A stretch of DNA of 64,000 nucleotides from Paenibacillus sp. FSL H7-0737 (GCF_000758545.1 NZ_CP009279.1:806001-870000); one strand, 5' to 3'; counted from the first letter of the stretch, positions 1 to 8,173 are shown. Notes: a model not told the origin generated them from the letters alone. Translations and numbers: made by a program.

Positions 1-2249
1 ATCGCTTCAGTGAAAAAAGACAAGTCGAGAATACGTTTTGCTGAATCGATCGTTTCGGAATCTGTTGAGCAACCACTTTCTTGCAGGGCATTTATGTATT
101 CTTCATATGTAACCTGATCATTTACTAATAGTAGCTTTAACAGTAGGATCTCATGTTTGCGTTTTCCATTAAGAATCTCGGCGGACATCATCATTATAAT
201 CATTTTCTCTTGTTCGGATAGATGTGGCACGGTTTCATTGATTCTCTGCAAAAAGTGATAATAGCTAAAGTGTTCCTCAGTAAAGATCAGTGGATCGATC
301 GAATCGTTGTCAAGGAAATCGATTAATCGGGGGATTCGATTCAACCTATTTTTGAGTTGGAAATATTCTTCTCTAAGAATTTTAAGCGCTGTTAAATTGC
401 TGTTGCTAATCGAGCGGTAAATTTGTTGCCTTGCAATCTCTTCGAAATTGATTGTTGAGACGCCTTTAATATAACTGGTGTCCTTCATATGACGACGGAT
501 ATTGTCCTTGTTCTGCGACCTATCTCCGGAGAGGGCTACCGGAATCAAATAGTTGTTCTTGTAGTTACCTATAAAGTCGATGATAGTGACGAACTCTTTA
601 TCCGAGTGTTTACGAAGACCGCGTCCTAACTGCTGAACAAATACAATGCTAGATTGGGTTTGACGCAGCATTACGACCTGGTTAATACAAGGAATATCGA
701 TACCTTCGTTAAAAATGTCTACCGTTAGAATATAGTCGAGATTTCCCGCTTCAAGATCTGTTACACACTGCATACGGACTTCCTGAGAGTCATCTCCTGT
801 TAATGCTTTTGTGCGATAACCCCTTGCATTTAACATGCGGGATAGCTCTAAGGTTTCTTCTTTACGACTACAAAAGATTAATCCTTTTACCGTTTCGCCG
901 GAGTGTCCGTAATATTCCATTTTCTCGATTAGGTAAGAAACCCTTTCGTTCGTAACCAATTGAGAGAGCATCGTTGTATCGTCGATCATTCGGTCGTTGT
1001 ATTCAAAGTCAGTGACGCCAAAATAGTGAAATGGACACAGCATATCTTCTTCCAAAGCTTCCTGCAGACGAATCTCGTAGGCAATATTATAGTCGAATAA
1101 CTCGTAGATATTAAAGTCATCCGTTCGTTCTGGAGTTGCAGTCATGCCAAGCAGGAATTTTGGTTTAAAATGCTCAATAACTTTAAGATAAGAATTGGCT
1201 CCAGCTTTGTGGACTTCGTCAATCAATATGTAGTCAAATACCTTAGGATCAAAATTTGCTAAAGTTAATTCTTTAGAAATCGTCTGGATGGTGGCAAAAA
1301 GGTATTTCGCATTTGTATCTCTACTGTTACCGGATAAAATACCGTAGTCGCTATCTCTTCCCCCCATAATTCGTTGATAATCAGTCATAGCCTTGTGCAA
1401 AATTTGTTCTCGATGTGCAATAAATAGCATTCGACTTGGTGCGAAGTTCTTTGCGTCAAAAGCAGAGAGATAGGTTTTTCCTGTTCCTGTTGCCGAAATA
1501 ACCAATCCTCGATGTGCTCCGGTGCTGCGAAGAGCTTGCAAATTCTTTAGTGCACTTAGCTGCATTTTATTGGGTGAAATTGTACTAAAGACAGTTTGCG
1601 GGATCGCTTCAGGAATCAAGGGTAGCGTCAATTGATGGTTATGGTTTGCTTTTTGAACCCCATCATAGAGAACTTGATAAGCTTCGATCCATCTATCCGT
1701 CAGTGGGACAGCAGTTTCCCATACTTTTTCGAATTCATTATGAAACTGCCCCAGTAGACCCCCGTGCTTAAAAGAGGTTAGCTTCACATTCCATTCATAG
1801 TTGGCTTTTAATGCAGCAGCGGTCAGGTTGGAGCTTCCCATAATGATAGTGGAATGATCTTCATGCTCAAAAACGTATCCTTTGGCATGAAATCCACTTA
1901 GATCCGTCAAGCGCACGCTAACATTTGTGATTTTTAGTAGCTCTTTATAGATTTTGGGTTGATTGAAGTTCAGATAATTTGAGGTTAGGATTTTGCCTGT
2001 TATCCCGCGCATTTTTAGATCAGCCAAATGCGACTTCAAGGTGGCTAGTCCACTCTCTGTAATAAAAGCAACGGAAAAAATAAAGGACTGGCAGCGATCC
2101 AGTTCTTCGAGCAAAGGAGTAAGAACAAAATCGCTGGTCTCTTTATTATTGACTAGAAGCCTAGGCTTGTATTGATCCAAAGAGTCCTGTTGATGGTCAA
2201 TAAACGCCCAATTTAATGTGCTTTTTAAATGTTGAATAGGATTGTCCAT
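1..2249 (-). CDS. PLD-domain DEAD/DEAH-box helicase (C-terminus outside window)
   Basis: Open frame of about 749 codons running off the left edge; I translated it from the minus strand. The N-terminus (about residues 40-165) is a phospholipase-D-like domain with a HAKGYVFE then GSSNLT motif. It is followed by a superfamily 2 helicase core: Walker A GTGKT, DEVH box, TATP motif III, and the arginine-finger motif QQLGRGLRK. This order matches the bacterial PLD plus helicase proteins that usually end in a DUF3427 domain, which would lie outside the window. Such proteins are nucleic-acid-dependent ATPases often found among restriction or defence genes. The ATG lies one base after the stop of the upstream NUDIX gene, so the two are translationally coupled. 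The exact substrate is not known. Confidence 0.9.
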   Translation of the reverse strand, partial: MDNPIQHLKSTLNWAFIDHQQDSLDQYKPRLLVNNKETSDFVLTPLLEELDRCQSFIFSVAFITESGLATLKSHLADLKMRGITGKILTSNYLNFNQPKIYKELLKITNVSVRLTDLSGFHAKGYVFEHEDHSTIIMGSSNLTAAALKANYEWNVKLTSFKHGGLLGQFHNEFEKVWETAVPLTDRWIEAYQVLYDGVQKANHNHQLTLPLIPEAIPQTVFSTISPNKMQLSALKNLQALRSTGAHRGLVISATGTGKTYLSAFDAKNFAPSRMLFIAHREQILHKAMTDYQRIMGGRDSDYGILSGNSRDTNAKYLFATIQTISKELTLANFDPKVFDYILIDEVHKAGANSYLKVIEHFKPKFLLGMTATPERTDDFNIYELFDYNIAYEIRLQEALEEDMLCPFHYFGVTDFEYNDRMIDDTTMLSQLVTNERVSYLIEKMEYYGHSGETVKGLIFCSRKEETLELSRMLNARGYRTKALTGDDSQEVRMQCVTDLEAGNLDYILTVDIFNEGIDIPCINQVVMLRQTQSSIVFVQQLGRGLRKHSDKEFVTIIDFIGNYKNNYLIPVALSGDRSQNKDNIRRHMKDTSYIKGVSTINFEEIARQQIYRSISNSNLTALKILREEYFQLKNRLNRIPRLIDFLDNDSIDPLIFTEEHFSYYHFLQRINETVPHLSEQEKMIIMMMSAEILNGKRKHEILLLKLLLVNDQVTYEEYINALQESGCSTDSETIDSAKRILDLSFFTEA

Positions 2250-2250
2250 G

Positions 2251-2649
2251 TTATATTGTCAGCTTCTTCTGAATATTGTGTACAGCAGGAATATCAGCAG
2301 GCGCCCAATCTAGTGACATCAGTTCATGCGCAGATAACCACTGGATTGCAACATGTTCAGTTAAGGTAGGCGTCCCGCTTAGTAGGTGGCAATAGAAAGT
2401 AGTCAGATGCACAAAGCCAAAATCATACTCATGCACGGTAGTCTCAATCTCTTCACCAATTTCAATCACGCAGTTCATTTCTTCGTTAATTTCGCGTTTA
2501 AGCGCAGCCTGTGGCGTTTCGCCTTCTTCGATTTTGCCACCAGGGAATTCCCACTTGTAAGCTAGTGCTTTAGTAGCCCCGCGCTGTGCACAGAGGATCT
2601 TATTATTCTCGATGATGACAGCTCCGACTACGTAGATATGTTTCTTCAT
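2251..2649 (-). CDS. NUDIX (deoxy)nucleoside triphosphate pyrophosphohydrolase
   Basis: 132 residues, the usual length for MutT/NudG-like sanitising enzymes that cleave NTPs to NMP plus pyrophosphate in the cytosol. The NUDIX box spans about residues 37-59 (GGKIEEGE then REINEE); the usual glycine after EE-x is Asn here, a common variant in this subgroup. The start has a good site, GGAGGGAACTT then ATG. It is the first gene of a two-gene unit with the PLD helicase, and the pairing suggests a nucleotide or nucleic-acid surveillance role rather than simple housekeeping. The substrate (8-oxo-dGTP, 5-methyl-dCTP or other) cannot be read from sequence. Confidence 0.9.
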   Translation of the reverse strand: MKKHIYVVGAVIIENNKILCAQRGATKALAYKWEFPGGKIEEGETPQAALKREINEEMNCVIEIGEEIETTVHEYDFGFVHLTTFYCHLLSGTPTLTEHVAIQWLSAHELMSLDWAPADIPAVHNIQKKLTI

Positions 2650-2837
2650 AAGTTCCCTCCGGTTATGCAGTTTAGTATTTATGAAATCAATTATGCGTTA
2701 TAACTCTATTCTATTATAGTTTTGGGGATTTGGGCTACTGAGGGATATTATGAAAGATTTCTGACAGACTATTCATCGAATGAATGATAGCATCTAGTGA
2801 ATACGAAACCTATTTATCATGTATGGGAGAATCGATA

Positions 2838-3908
2838 ATGAAAACTATGCTACGTCTTTATCATGAAGGAAATACGGATTACCATTCAACCTTTTTTGAT
2901 TTGTTACATGGGGATACAGAGACGAAGCAGACAAAAGGACTCTCGTACCTATTTTCAAGATATCCTAACTTGATACAGTTATTTTTAAAAGAAGTTACTC
3001 GTCTGACTTCAAATAAGTACATGGAATTTAAGCAGGGATTTGATTTTGTTCAAGTAGACGCAGAAATGTTATCAGCTGGAGTAAAGAAAATAAGACGCGA
3101 TATTACCTTATCTTTGTTTCAAGGGAACACTAAAAAACTAGTTATAATAATTGAAGCTAAGAGCGTAAGTGCTTCTGTACAACAAAAGGATATATCAAGA
3201 CAACTTGAGTCGTATCTCGATCCAACAAATTTTCCACATGATGCTAATGTGCCTATGCTCGGTGTAACTTTAACAAAGTATAAAGTTCTTCATCCGCCTG
3301 AGAATGGATTTGTCAGCCTTACTTGGACAGACATTATAGAATTGATAAACGATGTGATTAGTCTAGAGAAAAGAAAAGGTGAGGATGTAAACATTGCAAC
3401 AGAATTTATAGATTTTATTAAAGGGGTGAGAAAAGGGATGAAATACTACGAGGTTGAAGTTCTGTCGGTTGCTGCGGGTAAGACGTATGAGTTAACGAAA
3501 AATTACTTTGTTCATGCGTGCCCACATACTGCGAAGGGTTTTTCATATAAAACTCCAATATATATAACTTTCAGATCTAGTGGTGGTGGAGAAATGGAGT
3601 TTCTTTATAAAATTGATGAGATTGTTGTTCTCGATCCGTTATCACCTTCTCTCAACGTTTTATTAGAAGGTGTACAGATAGATTTTGCTACTAGAATTAA
3701 AGAATACATATCAAATCGTATAAACGGTGGGTATGGATTTAATCATCCGGGAGAAGAGTATCGTTTTTATAATCTTTGTAGTAAAGATGTAATTCATTTG
3801 AAGCATCTACCCAAACCACTGATTAATAACTCTGGTGCACGATACTATTCTATCGCTGAACTCATAAAGGGTGAGAAGGTAGTGTTTGTGGAGAGTCAAG
3901 ATCGGTAA
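2838..3908 (+). CDS. PD-(D/E)XK nuclease-like protein
   Basis: About 356 residues from the ATG at 2838, chosen because GGGAG sits 8 bases before it; in-frame ATGs at 2784 and 2823 would add up to 18 residues. Around residues 85-115 there is RRDITLSL followed by VIIIEAKS, the D...(E)xK arrangement of the PD-(D/E)XK nuclease fold (Asp, then Glu-x-Lys on the next strand), with a QxxxY-like stretch (RQLESYL) shortly after. I infer a metal-dependent nuclease or a degenerate relative; no helicase or methylase domain is fused. It diverges from the NUDIX/helicase pair, which fits a small defence-like cluster, but nothing proves they work together. The C-terminal half (about 215-356) is not recognised. 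Confidence 0.6.
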   Translation: MKTMLRLYHEGNTDYHSTFFDLLHGDTETKQTKGLSYLFSRYPNLIQLFLKEVTRLTSNKYMEFKQGFDFVQVDAEMLSAGVKKIRRDITLSLFQGNTKKLVIIIEAKSVSASVQQKDISRQLESYLDPTNFPHDANVPMLGVTLTKYKVLHPPENGFVSLTWTDIIELINDVISLEKRKGEDVNIATEFIDFIKGVRKGMKYYEVEVLSVAAGKTYELTKNYFVHACPHTAKGFSYKTPIYITFRSSGGGEMEFLYKIDEIVVLDPLSPSLNVLLEGVQIDFATRIKEYISNRINGGYGFNHPGEEYRFYNLCSKDVIHLKHLPKPLINNSGARYYSIAELIKGEKVVFVESQDR

Positions 3909-4016
3909 ATACATCAGGTAAATAAGCTTCCAATGAGTCGCTATCTCGTAAGCGGAAATATATCAAACTTTGTTGGAGATTCATCGTATAAAGCTGTTCA
4001 AACCGGACATTCATCC

Positions 4017-4216
4017 CTTGTGGAGAGTGGCTGTGTTGGTGAGCAATGCTGTGAAAAATGTAGTAGTAGATCGGGTTGAGTCATAATACTGATGGTGCGG
4101 AAGAATAAAATACAGATAAAAAAGATTGGAGTAAATGATCAACTAACATCGCTCTTGTCATAAGCGGAGGCAACATTGATGGAGATGTATTAACATCTAT
4201 ATTGAGCAAATATTAA
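4017..4216 (+). pseudogene. Remnant of a threonine-dehydratase-like gene (3-prime end)
   Basis: Two short stretches resemble the C-terminal region of PLP-dependent threonine/serine dehydratases: one near 4017-4050 reads LVESGCVGEQ (family: VVEGSGAVG-like) and one near 4138-4216 reads NIALVISGGNIDGDVL and ends in a natural stop (family: VVVISGGNID). Stops separate them and no start or catalytic lysine region remains. So 3909-4226, which otherwise has no gene, appears to hold a heavily decayed gene. Recognition is from short motifs only. Confidence 0.5.
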
Positions 4217-4226
4217 TAGGTAATTC

Positions 4227-4274
4227 AAAAGAGTCATGTAGGCATAGATTGGTAACTACATGACTCTTATTTAT
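4227..4274. terminator. Bidirectional intrinsic terminator
   Basis: An 11-bp perfect stem, GAGTCATGTAG (4231-4241) with CTACATGACTC (4256-4266), flanked by AAAA on the left and TTATTT on the right. It sits between the dehydratase remnant and the end of the WYL operon and can serve both strands. Confidence 0.75.
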
Positions 4275-4280
4275 CTCAGA

Positions 4281-5105
4281 TTACGAAGATAGTTCTTCAT
4301 CGGTTGGTATGATTCCATAACGCTCTAAAGCTTTTGACGATGATTCGAGCATCCGCTTTTTCAAATAATCGCCTTCGACCACCCAAACCCGCTTTCCCAG
4401 AAAACGTATCTTGGAAAGTAAATACTCGAGCTCATCCCCAAGCAGAGAAACTCTGACTCGATAGGTATCCTTCTCCGTATCATACTCAACATTTTTTTCA
4501 AAGCTGGAGAAGGCGTATAGAATACGGGATAGCTCTGCGTTATAAACGCGGACAATTTCAATGATGACTTCGGTTTTACGCGATTCAAGCGTTTCTCCGA
4601 TCTTCCTTAGAATGTTCTCTGCAGCTGAGGGTTCGATTGGTTCTGATGTGACGGACTGGATCTTCTTTAGCCGGGTACTCATCAAGGAGTGATGCCGAGT
4701 GTGATACCAGAGCAAATACCATTCTCTTTTGACCATGGAGTATTCCAGCTTATACGGAAATCCCAAATGATCCTTATTAATACGTTCGCCCTTAATCGCG
4801 TAGGTGATAAGAATGCCCGTTTTATTCATGATATGCCGGCGCAAAGATCGCAGAAGAGGGTGGTAGACCTGCTTTTCTAGCGTACGGGCTTTTTCAATCA
4901 AATGATTGGAAATATCCATCCCCTGTTCCGACTCAAGGGCAGTACGTAGCTTGTCCATAGTATCCGCAGTGAAAGCATCAGCTGCCGAGGGATGCTCCAG
5001 CATCGTCTTCAGCCAGACCCGTTCGTGCGAAGTGATCATGAAAGTACCGGAGTCCTCCAATCGGGAAATGATCTGGTGATTGAATATTTTCTCAAACAGA
5101 TTCAT
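4281..5105 (-). CDS. WYL-domain protein (second of a pair)
   Basis: About 274 residues from the ATG at 5105; GGAAGGAG lies 13-20 bases upstream, and a longer frame starts at 5135. The middle (about residues 90-165) is a WYL-type region: the ILITYAIKGER segment, then YKLEYSMVKREWYLLWYHTR, an SH3-like beta-barrel that in this family binds nucleic-acid or nucleotide ligands and controls DNA binding. I see no clear N-terminal helix-turn-helix, unlike its partner. The frame overlaps the upstream WYL gene by 14 bases, so the two are translationally coupled and may form a heteromeric regulator. Paired WYL proteins are known regulators of defence and stress islands; the target here is inferred to be the adjacent RNA/slipin region. 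Confidence 0.85.
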   Translation of the reverse strand: MNLFEKIFNHQIISRLEDSGTFMITSHERVWLKTMLEHPSAADAFTADTMDKLRTALESEQGMDISNHLIEKARTLEKQVYHPLLRSLRRHIMNKTGILITYAIKGERINKDHLGFPYKLEYSMVKREWYLLWYHTRHHSLMSTRLKKIQSVTSEPIEPSAAENILRKIGETLESRKTEVIIEIVRVYNAELSRILYAFSSFEKNVEYDTEKDTYRVRVSLLGDELEYLLSKIRFLGKRVWVVEGDYLKKRMLESSSKALERYGIIPTDEELSS

Positions 5106-6402
5106 AGTAAGCTTGGATCTCCTTCCATTCTGCAATGATTTCCCGGCGAAACGAAGCGGGCTCCAGAATCTCGCAGCTGGAACCGAAGCTACGCAGCCAT
5201 GGCTTAATTTCGGTTACCCCGTTTACGATGATTTCATAAATAAACGAATGTTCATCCTCAAATACAATTTCCCCCCATTGTCCCTGCAAGAGTACCCGTT
5301 CCTTGATGAAGTTCGGTTCCGAACCTCCCGGATTAAAAAACCGGACACGTACGGTCACCGGCCGGCCAGTATCTATCAACCAGCTGTACCTAATCTTCTC
5401 GGCAAGTTCTTTATTCTTTTCGTCGTACCAGATCTCATCCACAGGTTCAGCTTCTTCGATTTGCGTAATTCCTTCCATCCGGTATTTCCGAATACCCTGT
5501 CTATCATATGAGAGCAAATACCATCTTCCATATTGATGATCGTACACAATTTTAAGTGGAACCACCTTTTCAGCTTTGCCCTCTGGTTCACGTTCAAACA
5601 GGGGATTGGTGTTTTTGGATGCGTAGCTTTTCTCAGACTTCGGTGAGAAATACAGAAACCTGACTTTGCGGCGATGGCGCATGGCATGAAGAAGTGTAAA
5701 CAGATGCGCCTCATCTAAAATCCTCGAGTAATAGTGATATTTATATAAAAATGGTTCAACGGCATGCCGCTCAACTTGATTGCGGAGAAGATGTTTTTTT
5801 AATCCATCACGCAGTAAATATCCTTGAACGGAAGGGACTTGAGTGTTCGCCATCACATCTACAAAATCATATAAATCCATAAGCTCTTCATCCAATAAGC
5901 TTCGAATCAAGTCGTCTTGGATTCGATAACGGTACGGGCGAGATCCCGGCTCTCTTGTAATGACTCCGACCTCCTCCAAGTATTTGAGATCCGAGCGAAT
6001 GGTCTTTTCGTCAGGTAAAGGTAGATCAGAAGGCAGACTGCTGCAGCACATCTCCAATAAATCCTTCGCAGTCAAGGCTTGTCCATTCATTGCACCTAGA
6101 AGCAGCGAGACTCGCTGGCTTTCAGATTCCTTTACGGATTTGGCGCGGAATAGAAATAAGAGTAATGGATCGGTGGAGTCATAATATCTGAGGCGAAAGG
6201 TCTCGGAAAATTCCCTGCTCTGTTCATCTGCCAAGTGCTGGTGCGTGGAGCTAGCTACTTGTTTGAGTCGTCGGATCGTTTTATCAAAGGTGTGAACGGA
6301 AATCCCCAATCTGTCTGCGAACTGTTGTCTGCTGAATGCCCCGCTCGTAAGCACCAGCATTCGCAGAAACTGTATTTCTTTATCAAAGCTTTCCTTAGCC
6401 AA
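5092..6402 (-). CDS. HTH and WYL-domain transcriptional regulator (first of a pair)
   Basis: About 436 residues. I prefer the TTG at 6402 because a strong CGGAGG lies 6 bases upstream; an in-frame ATG at 6438 has no visible ribosome site. The N-terminus holds a helix-turn-helix (RQQFADRLGISVHTFDKTIRRL) and a second winged-helix-like segment (DEKTIRSDLKYLEEVGVI). The WYL region follows (VRFLYFSPKSEK, then VVPLKIVYDHQYGRWYLLSYD), with a C-terminal WCX-like extension. WYL regulators sense ligands such as single-stranded nucleic acid and usually repress or activate neighbouring genes. It diverges from the structured RNA and slipin gene, with a 600-base shared intergenic region, and overlaps the second WYL gene. 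Confidence 0.88.
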   Translation of the reverse strand: MAKESFDKEIQFLRMLVLTSGAFSRQQFADRLGISVHTFDKTIRRLKQVASSTHQHLADEQSREFSETFRLRYYDSTDPLLLFLFRAKSVKESESQRVSLLLGAMNGQALTAKDLLEMCCSSLPSDLPLPDEKTIRSDLKYLEEVGVITREPGSRPYRYRIQDDLIRSLLDEELMDLYDFVDVMANTQVPSVQGYLLRDGLKKHLLRNQVERHAVEPFLYKYHYYSRILDEAHLFTLLHAMRHRRKVRFLYFSPKSEKSYASKNTNPLFEREPEGKAEKVVPLKIVYDHQYGRWYLLSYDRQGIRKYRMEGITQIEEAEPVDEIWYDEKNKELAEKIRYSWLIDTGRPVTVRVRFFNPGGSEPNFIKERVLLQGQWGEIVFEDEHSFIYEIIVNGVTEIKPWLRSFGSSCEILEPASFRREIIAEWKEIQAYYESV

Positions 6403-6562
6403 AGGTATCCTCCGTTCAAATGAAGCATCTTCTTCCATTGTAACAGGGGAGGGATTTGGGTGTAATGGAAAAGTTTATATGCAGTCGTAATACTTTCACC
6501 ATGTTCGTTAAGGCTGAAATGAGCGATTATAGAACCTGTAAGACAGCATTTAGCAAGATGGT

Positions 6563-6580
6563 AAACGCCAAATGGCGTTT
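6563..6580. promoter_or_regulatory. Perfect 7-bp inverted repeat upstream of the WYL operon
   Basis: AAACGCC, AAAT, GGCGTTT. No U-run follows on the plus side, so it is not a good terminator. Its place between the divergent WYL genes and the tRNA-like RNA makes an operator plausible, but this is inference. Confidence 0.4.
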
Positions 6581-6609
6581 CATCATACATTGGTTCTTAT
6601 TTGGACGGT

Positions 6610-6958
6610 CGTAACGAGGCGCGGATATCGATGTATCCCGCAGTGCCGTGCATGCTATGTTACGGTATCCTGTACGATCGGATCGATATGAATCCCTTAT
6701 TTGGGGTTCAATTCCCCAATCGCCTTGGACGCGATTCTGGTAGAGCACTCGACTTCAAATCGAGCGAAAAATTGAAGAAAAGATCAAAGGCTAGAATCCC
6801 TTGCAGCTAGCTTTAGTGCACTGAAGTAAGGCTTTGCAATCCGTGGATACCGCTTGTGCGAAATTTCAGGAAGTTCTCTTAGATTAAAGTGTGAGAATAT
6901 CCATGAGAACAACAGATAAATCGCTTAGCTAAAACGAGATTCCGCCAGAACTTCAGTG
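6610..6958 (+). ncRNA. Structured RNA containing a permuted tRNA-like module, upstream of slipin
   Basis: No credible reading frame occupies 6439-7000. The plus strand shows dense pairing: CGTAAC (6610-6615) with GTTACG (6659-6664) closing a hairpin that contains GCGGATA/TATCCCGC (6621-6627 with 6634-6641, one bulge); a tRNA-like module at 6680-6764; GCTAG/CTAGC (6790-6794 with 6807-6811); a 9-bp perfect long-range stem CACTGAAGT (6819-6827) with ACTTCAGTG (6950-6958); and within it CGTGGATA (6842-6849) with TATCCATG (6898-6905, one G-U) plus TTCTC/GAGAA (6874-6878 with 6893-6897). Ends are set by the outermost helices, not by a mapped promoter or terminator. It could be an independent RNA or the slipin leader. 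Bacterial Y RNAs (YrlA) are known tRNA-mimicking RNAs; no Ro60 gene is present in the window. Confidence 0.6.
6680..6764 (+). ncRNA. Circularly permuted tRNA-like module with UCA anticodon loop
   Basis: In order: a variable-arm-like hairpin GGAT/ATCC (6680-6683 with 6692-6695); a T-arm, stem TGGGG/CCCCA (6702-6706 with 6714-6718) and 7-base loop TTCAATT closed by the G53-C61-like pair; a 5-bp acceptor-like stem ATCGC/GCGAT (6719-6723 with 6731-6735) capped by CTTGGAC instead of free ends; a D-arm-like TCTGGTAGAGCA (6736-6747); and an anticodon arm CTCGA/TCGAG (6748-6752 with 6760-6764) whose loop CTTCAAA carries TCA and equals the loop of bacterial selenocysteine tRNA. All arms of a tRNA are present but in rotated order, opened between anticodon and variable arms. 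There is no CCA end, so it should not be aminoacylated. The D-stem is weak. Confidence 0.65.
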
Positions 6959-7000
6959 GGATTCTAAGACCAATGGTCGAACTAATTAGGGGGAAACATT

Positions 7001-8116
7001 ATGTTGAACAAAGTAACGATTCAAGCTGACGAACGTGGTTTGCTATTTCATAAAGGAAGTTATGTGAAAAAACTGATGCCGGGGAGCTATCACTTTTCAA
7101 TGTGGTCAAAATCCACCGTTGTGGTGTTGAATATCGCTAAACCGTTTAATGTGGAAGGAAAAGATATGAAGTTATTCCTTCATGATGAAGATCTCGTGCG
7201 TGAGCTCGATATCGTATGTGTACAAGATCACGAGTATGTTCTGTACTATGAGGACGGGCAATTTGTTCAATTACTTAAGCCTGGTGTCTACGCATTCTGG
7301 AATATACTTAAAGAACACACCTTTTTCCATGCAGATATCAGACAACCTGAATTGCCTGTCGAGGTAAACCGCGCAATTATAGCGAAGCTAACAGCTAATG
7401 TGCAGTCCTACGAAATTGCGAGCTACGAATCTGGATTTCTGTTTTATGATCATGTATTGCAACGAGAACTTCCTCCTGGCAAGTACCACTTCTGGAGAGG
7501 TCCAGTTTCGACTGTGGTAAAGACGATTGATTTAAGACAACAACAAATGGATCTCATCGGCCAAGAGATCATGACTGAAGACAAAGTTTCGCTGCGGCTT
7601 AACTTCGTTTGTCAGTACAAGATCGTAACGCCATTACGTGCTCTGGAAATGAAGTCATTTGACGAGCAAATCCATATCCAGCTTCAGCTTATGCTGCGGG
7701 AATATGTCGGAACGCTCAAATTGGATGATCTTCTGAAACGAAAAGAGGACGTTGCGTCGTTCGTCCTATCCCGTTTACGTGAGAAGGGTGAAGAGTTCGG
7801 AGTAGATTTCCTGAGTGCTGGGGTTAAGGATGTCATTTTGCCAGGGGAAATGAGAGATATAATTAACACCGTTCTGCTTGCGGAGAAAAGAGCACAGGCA
7901 AATCTAATTACTCGTCGTGAAGAAACGGCCTCGACCCGAAGCTTGCTTAACACCGCAAAGCTAATGGACGAGAATCAGACGCTGTTCCGACTGAAAGAGC
8001 TGGAATTCCTCGAGAGAATATGCGAGAAAATCGGATCCATATCTTTTACGGGTGGCGGGGATTTGTTGGAGCAACTAAACTCTTTACTTGGCGAACGAAA
8101 AGCGACAGGCAAATAA
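7001..8116 (+). CDS. Slipin / SPFH (band 7) family protein
   Basis: 371 residues, start supported by AGGGGG 8-13 bases upstream. The C-terminal two thirds is a slipin-type SPFH domain: VVKTIDLRQQQMDLIGQEIMTEDKVSLRLNF is characteristic (about residues 176-207), followed by the LMLREYVG and GVDFLSAGVKDVILPGEM segments and a helical tail with RRE, RSLLNTAKLM. The first 150 residues contain two copies of an ERGLLFHKGSYVKKLMPG-like unit, as in the longer bacterial slipins. There is no transmembrane helix, so it is probably a peripheral oligomer-forming scaffold. Slipins of this form occur with RNA-repair genes (RtcB, Ro60) in other bacteria, as I recall; here the neighbours are the WYL pair and the tRNA-like RNA. 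Confidence 0.88.
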   Translation: MLNKVTIQADERGLLFHKGSYVKKLMPGSYHFSMWSKSTVVVLNIAKPFNVEGKDMKLFLHDEDLVRELDIVCVQDHEYVLYYEDGQFVQLLKPGVYAFWNILKEHTFFHADIRQPELPVEVNRAIIAKLTANVQSYEIASYESGFLFYDHVLQRELPPGKYHFWRGPVSTVVKTIDLRQQQMDLIGQEIMTEDKVSLRLNFVCQYKIVTPLRALEMKSFDEQIHIQLQLMLREYVGTLKLDDLLKRKEDVASFVLSRLREKGEEFGVDFLSAGVKDVILPGEMRDIINTVLLAEKRAQANLITRREETASTRSLLNTAKLMDENQTLFRLKELEFLERICEKIGSISFTGGGDLLEQLNSLLGERKATGK

Positions 8117-8140
8117 GGAATATCAAATGGAATAGATAAG

Positions 8141-8173
8141 TGCCACTCCTAATGGAGATTGGCATTTTTTTGG
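8141..8173 (+). terminator. Intrinsic terminator after slipin
   Basis: TGCCA-CTCC, TAAT, GGAG-AT-TGGCA followed by a run of seven T. The stem has a two-base bulge. Confidence 0.75.

Noticed and set aside
6680..6764. A normal tRNA gene, possibly selenocysteine tRNA
   Set aside because: The T-arm precedes the D- and anticodon arms, the acceptor stem is only 5 bp and closed by a loop, and no CCA or long acceptor is found. It cannot be a standard tRNA-Sec.
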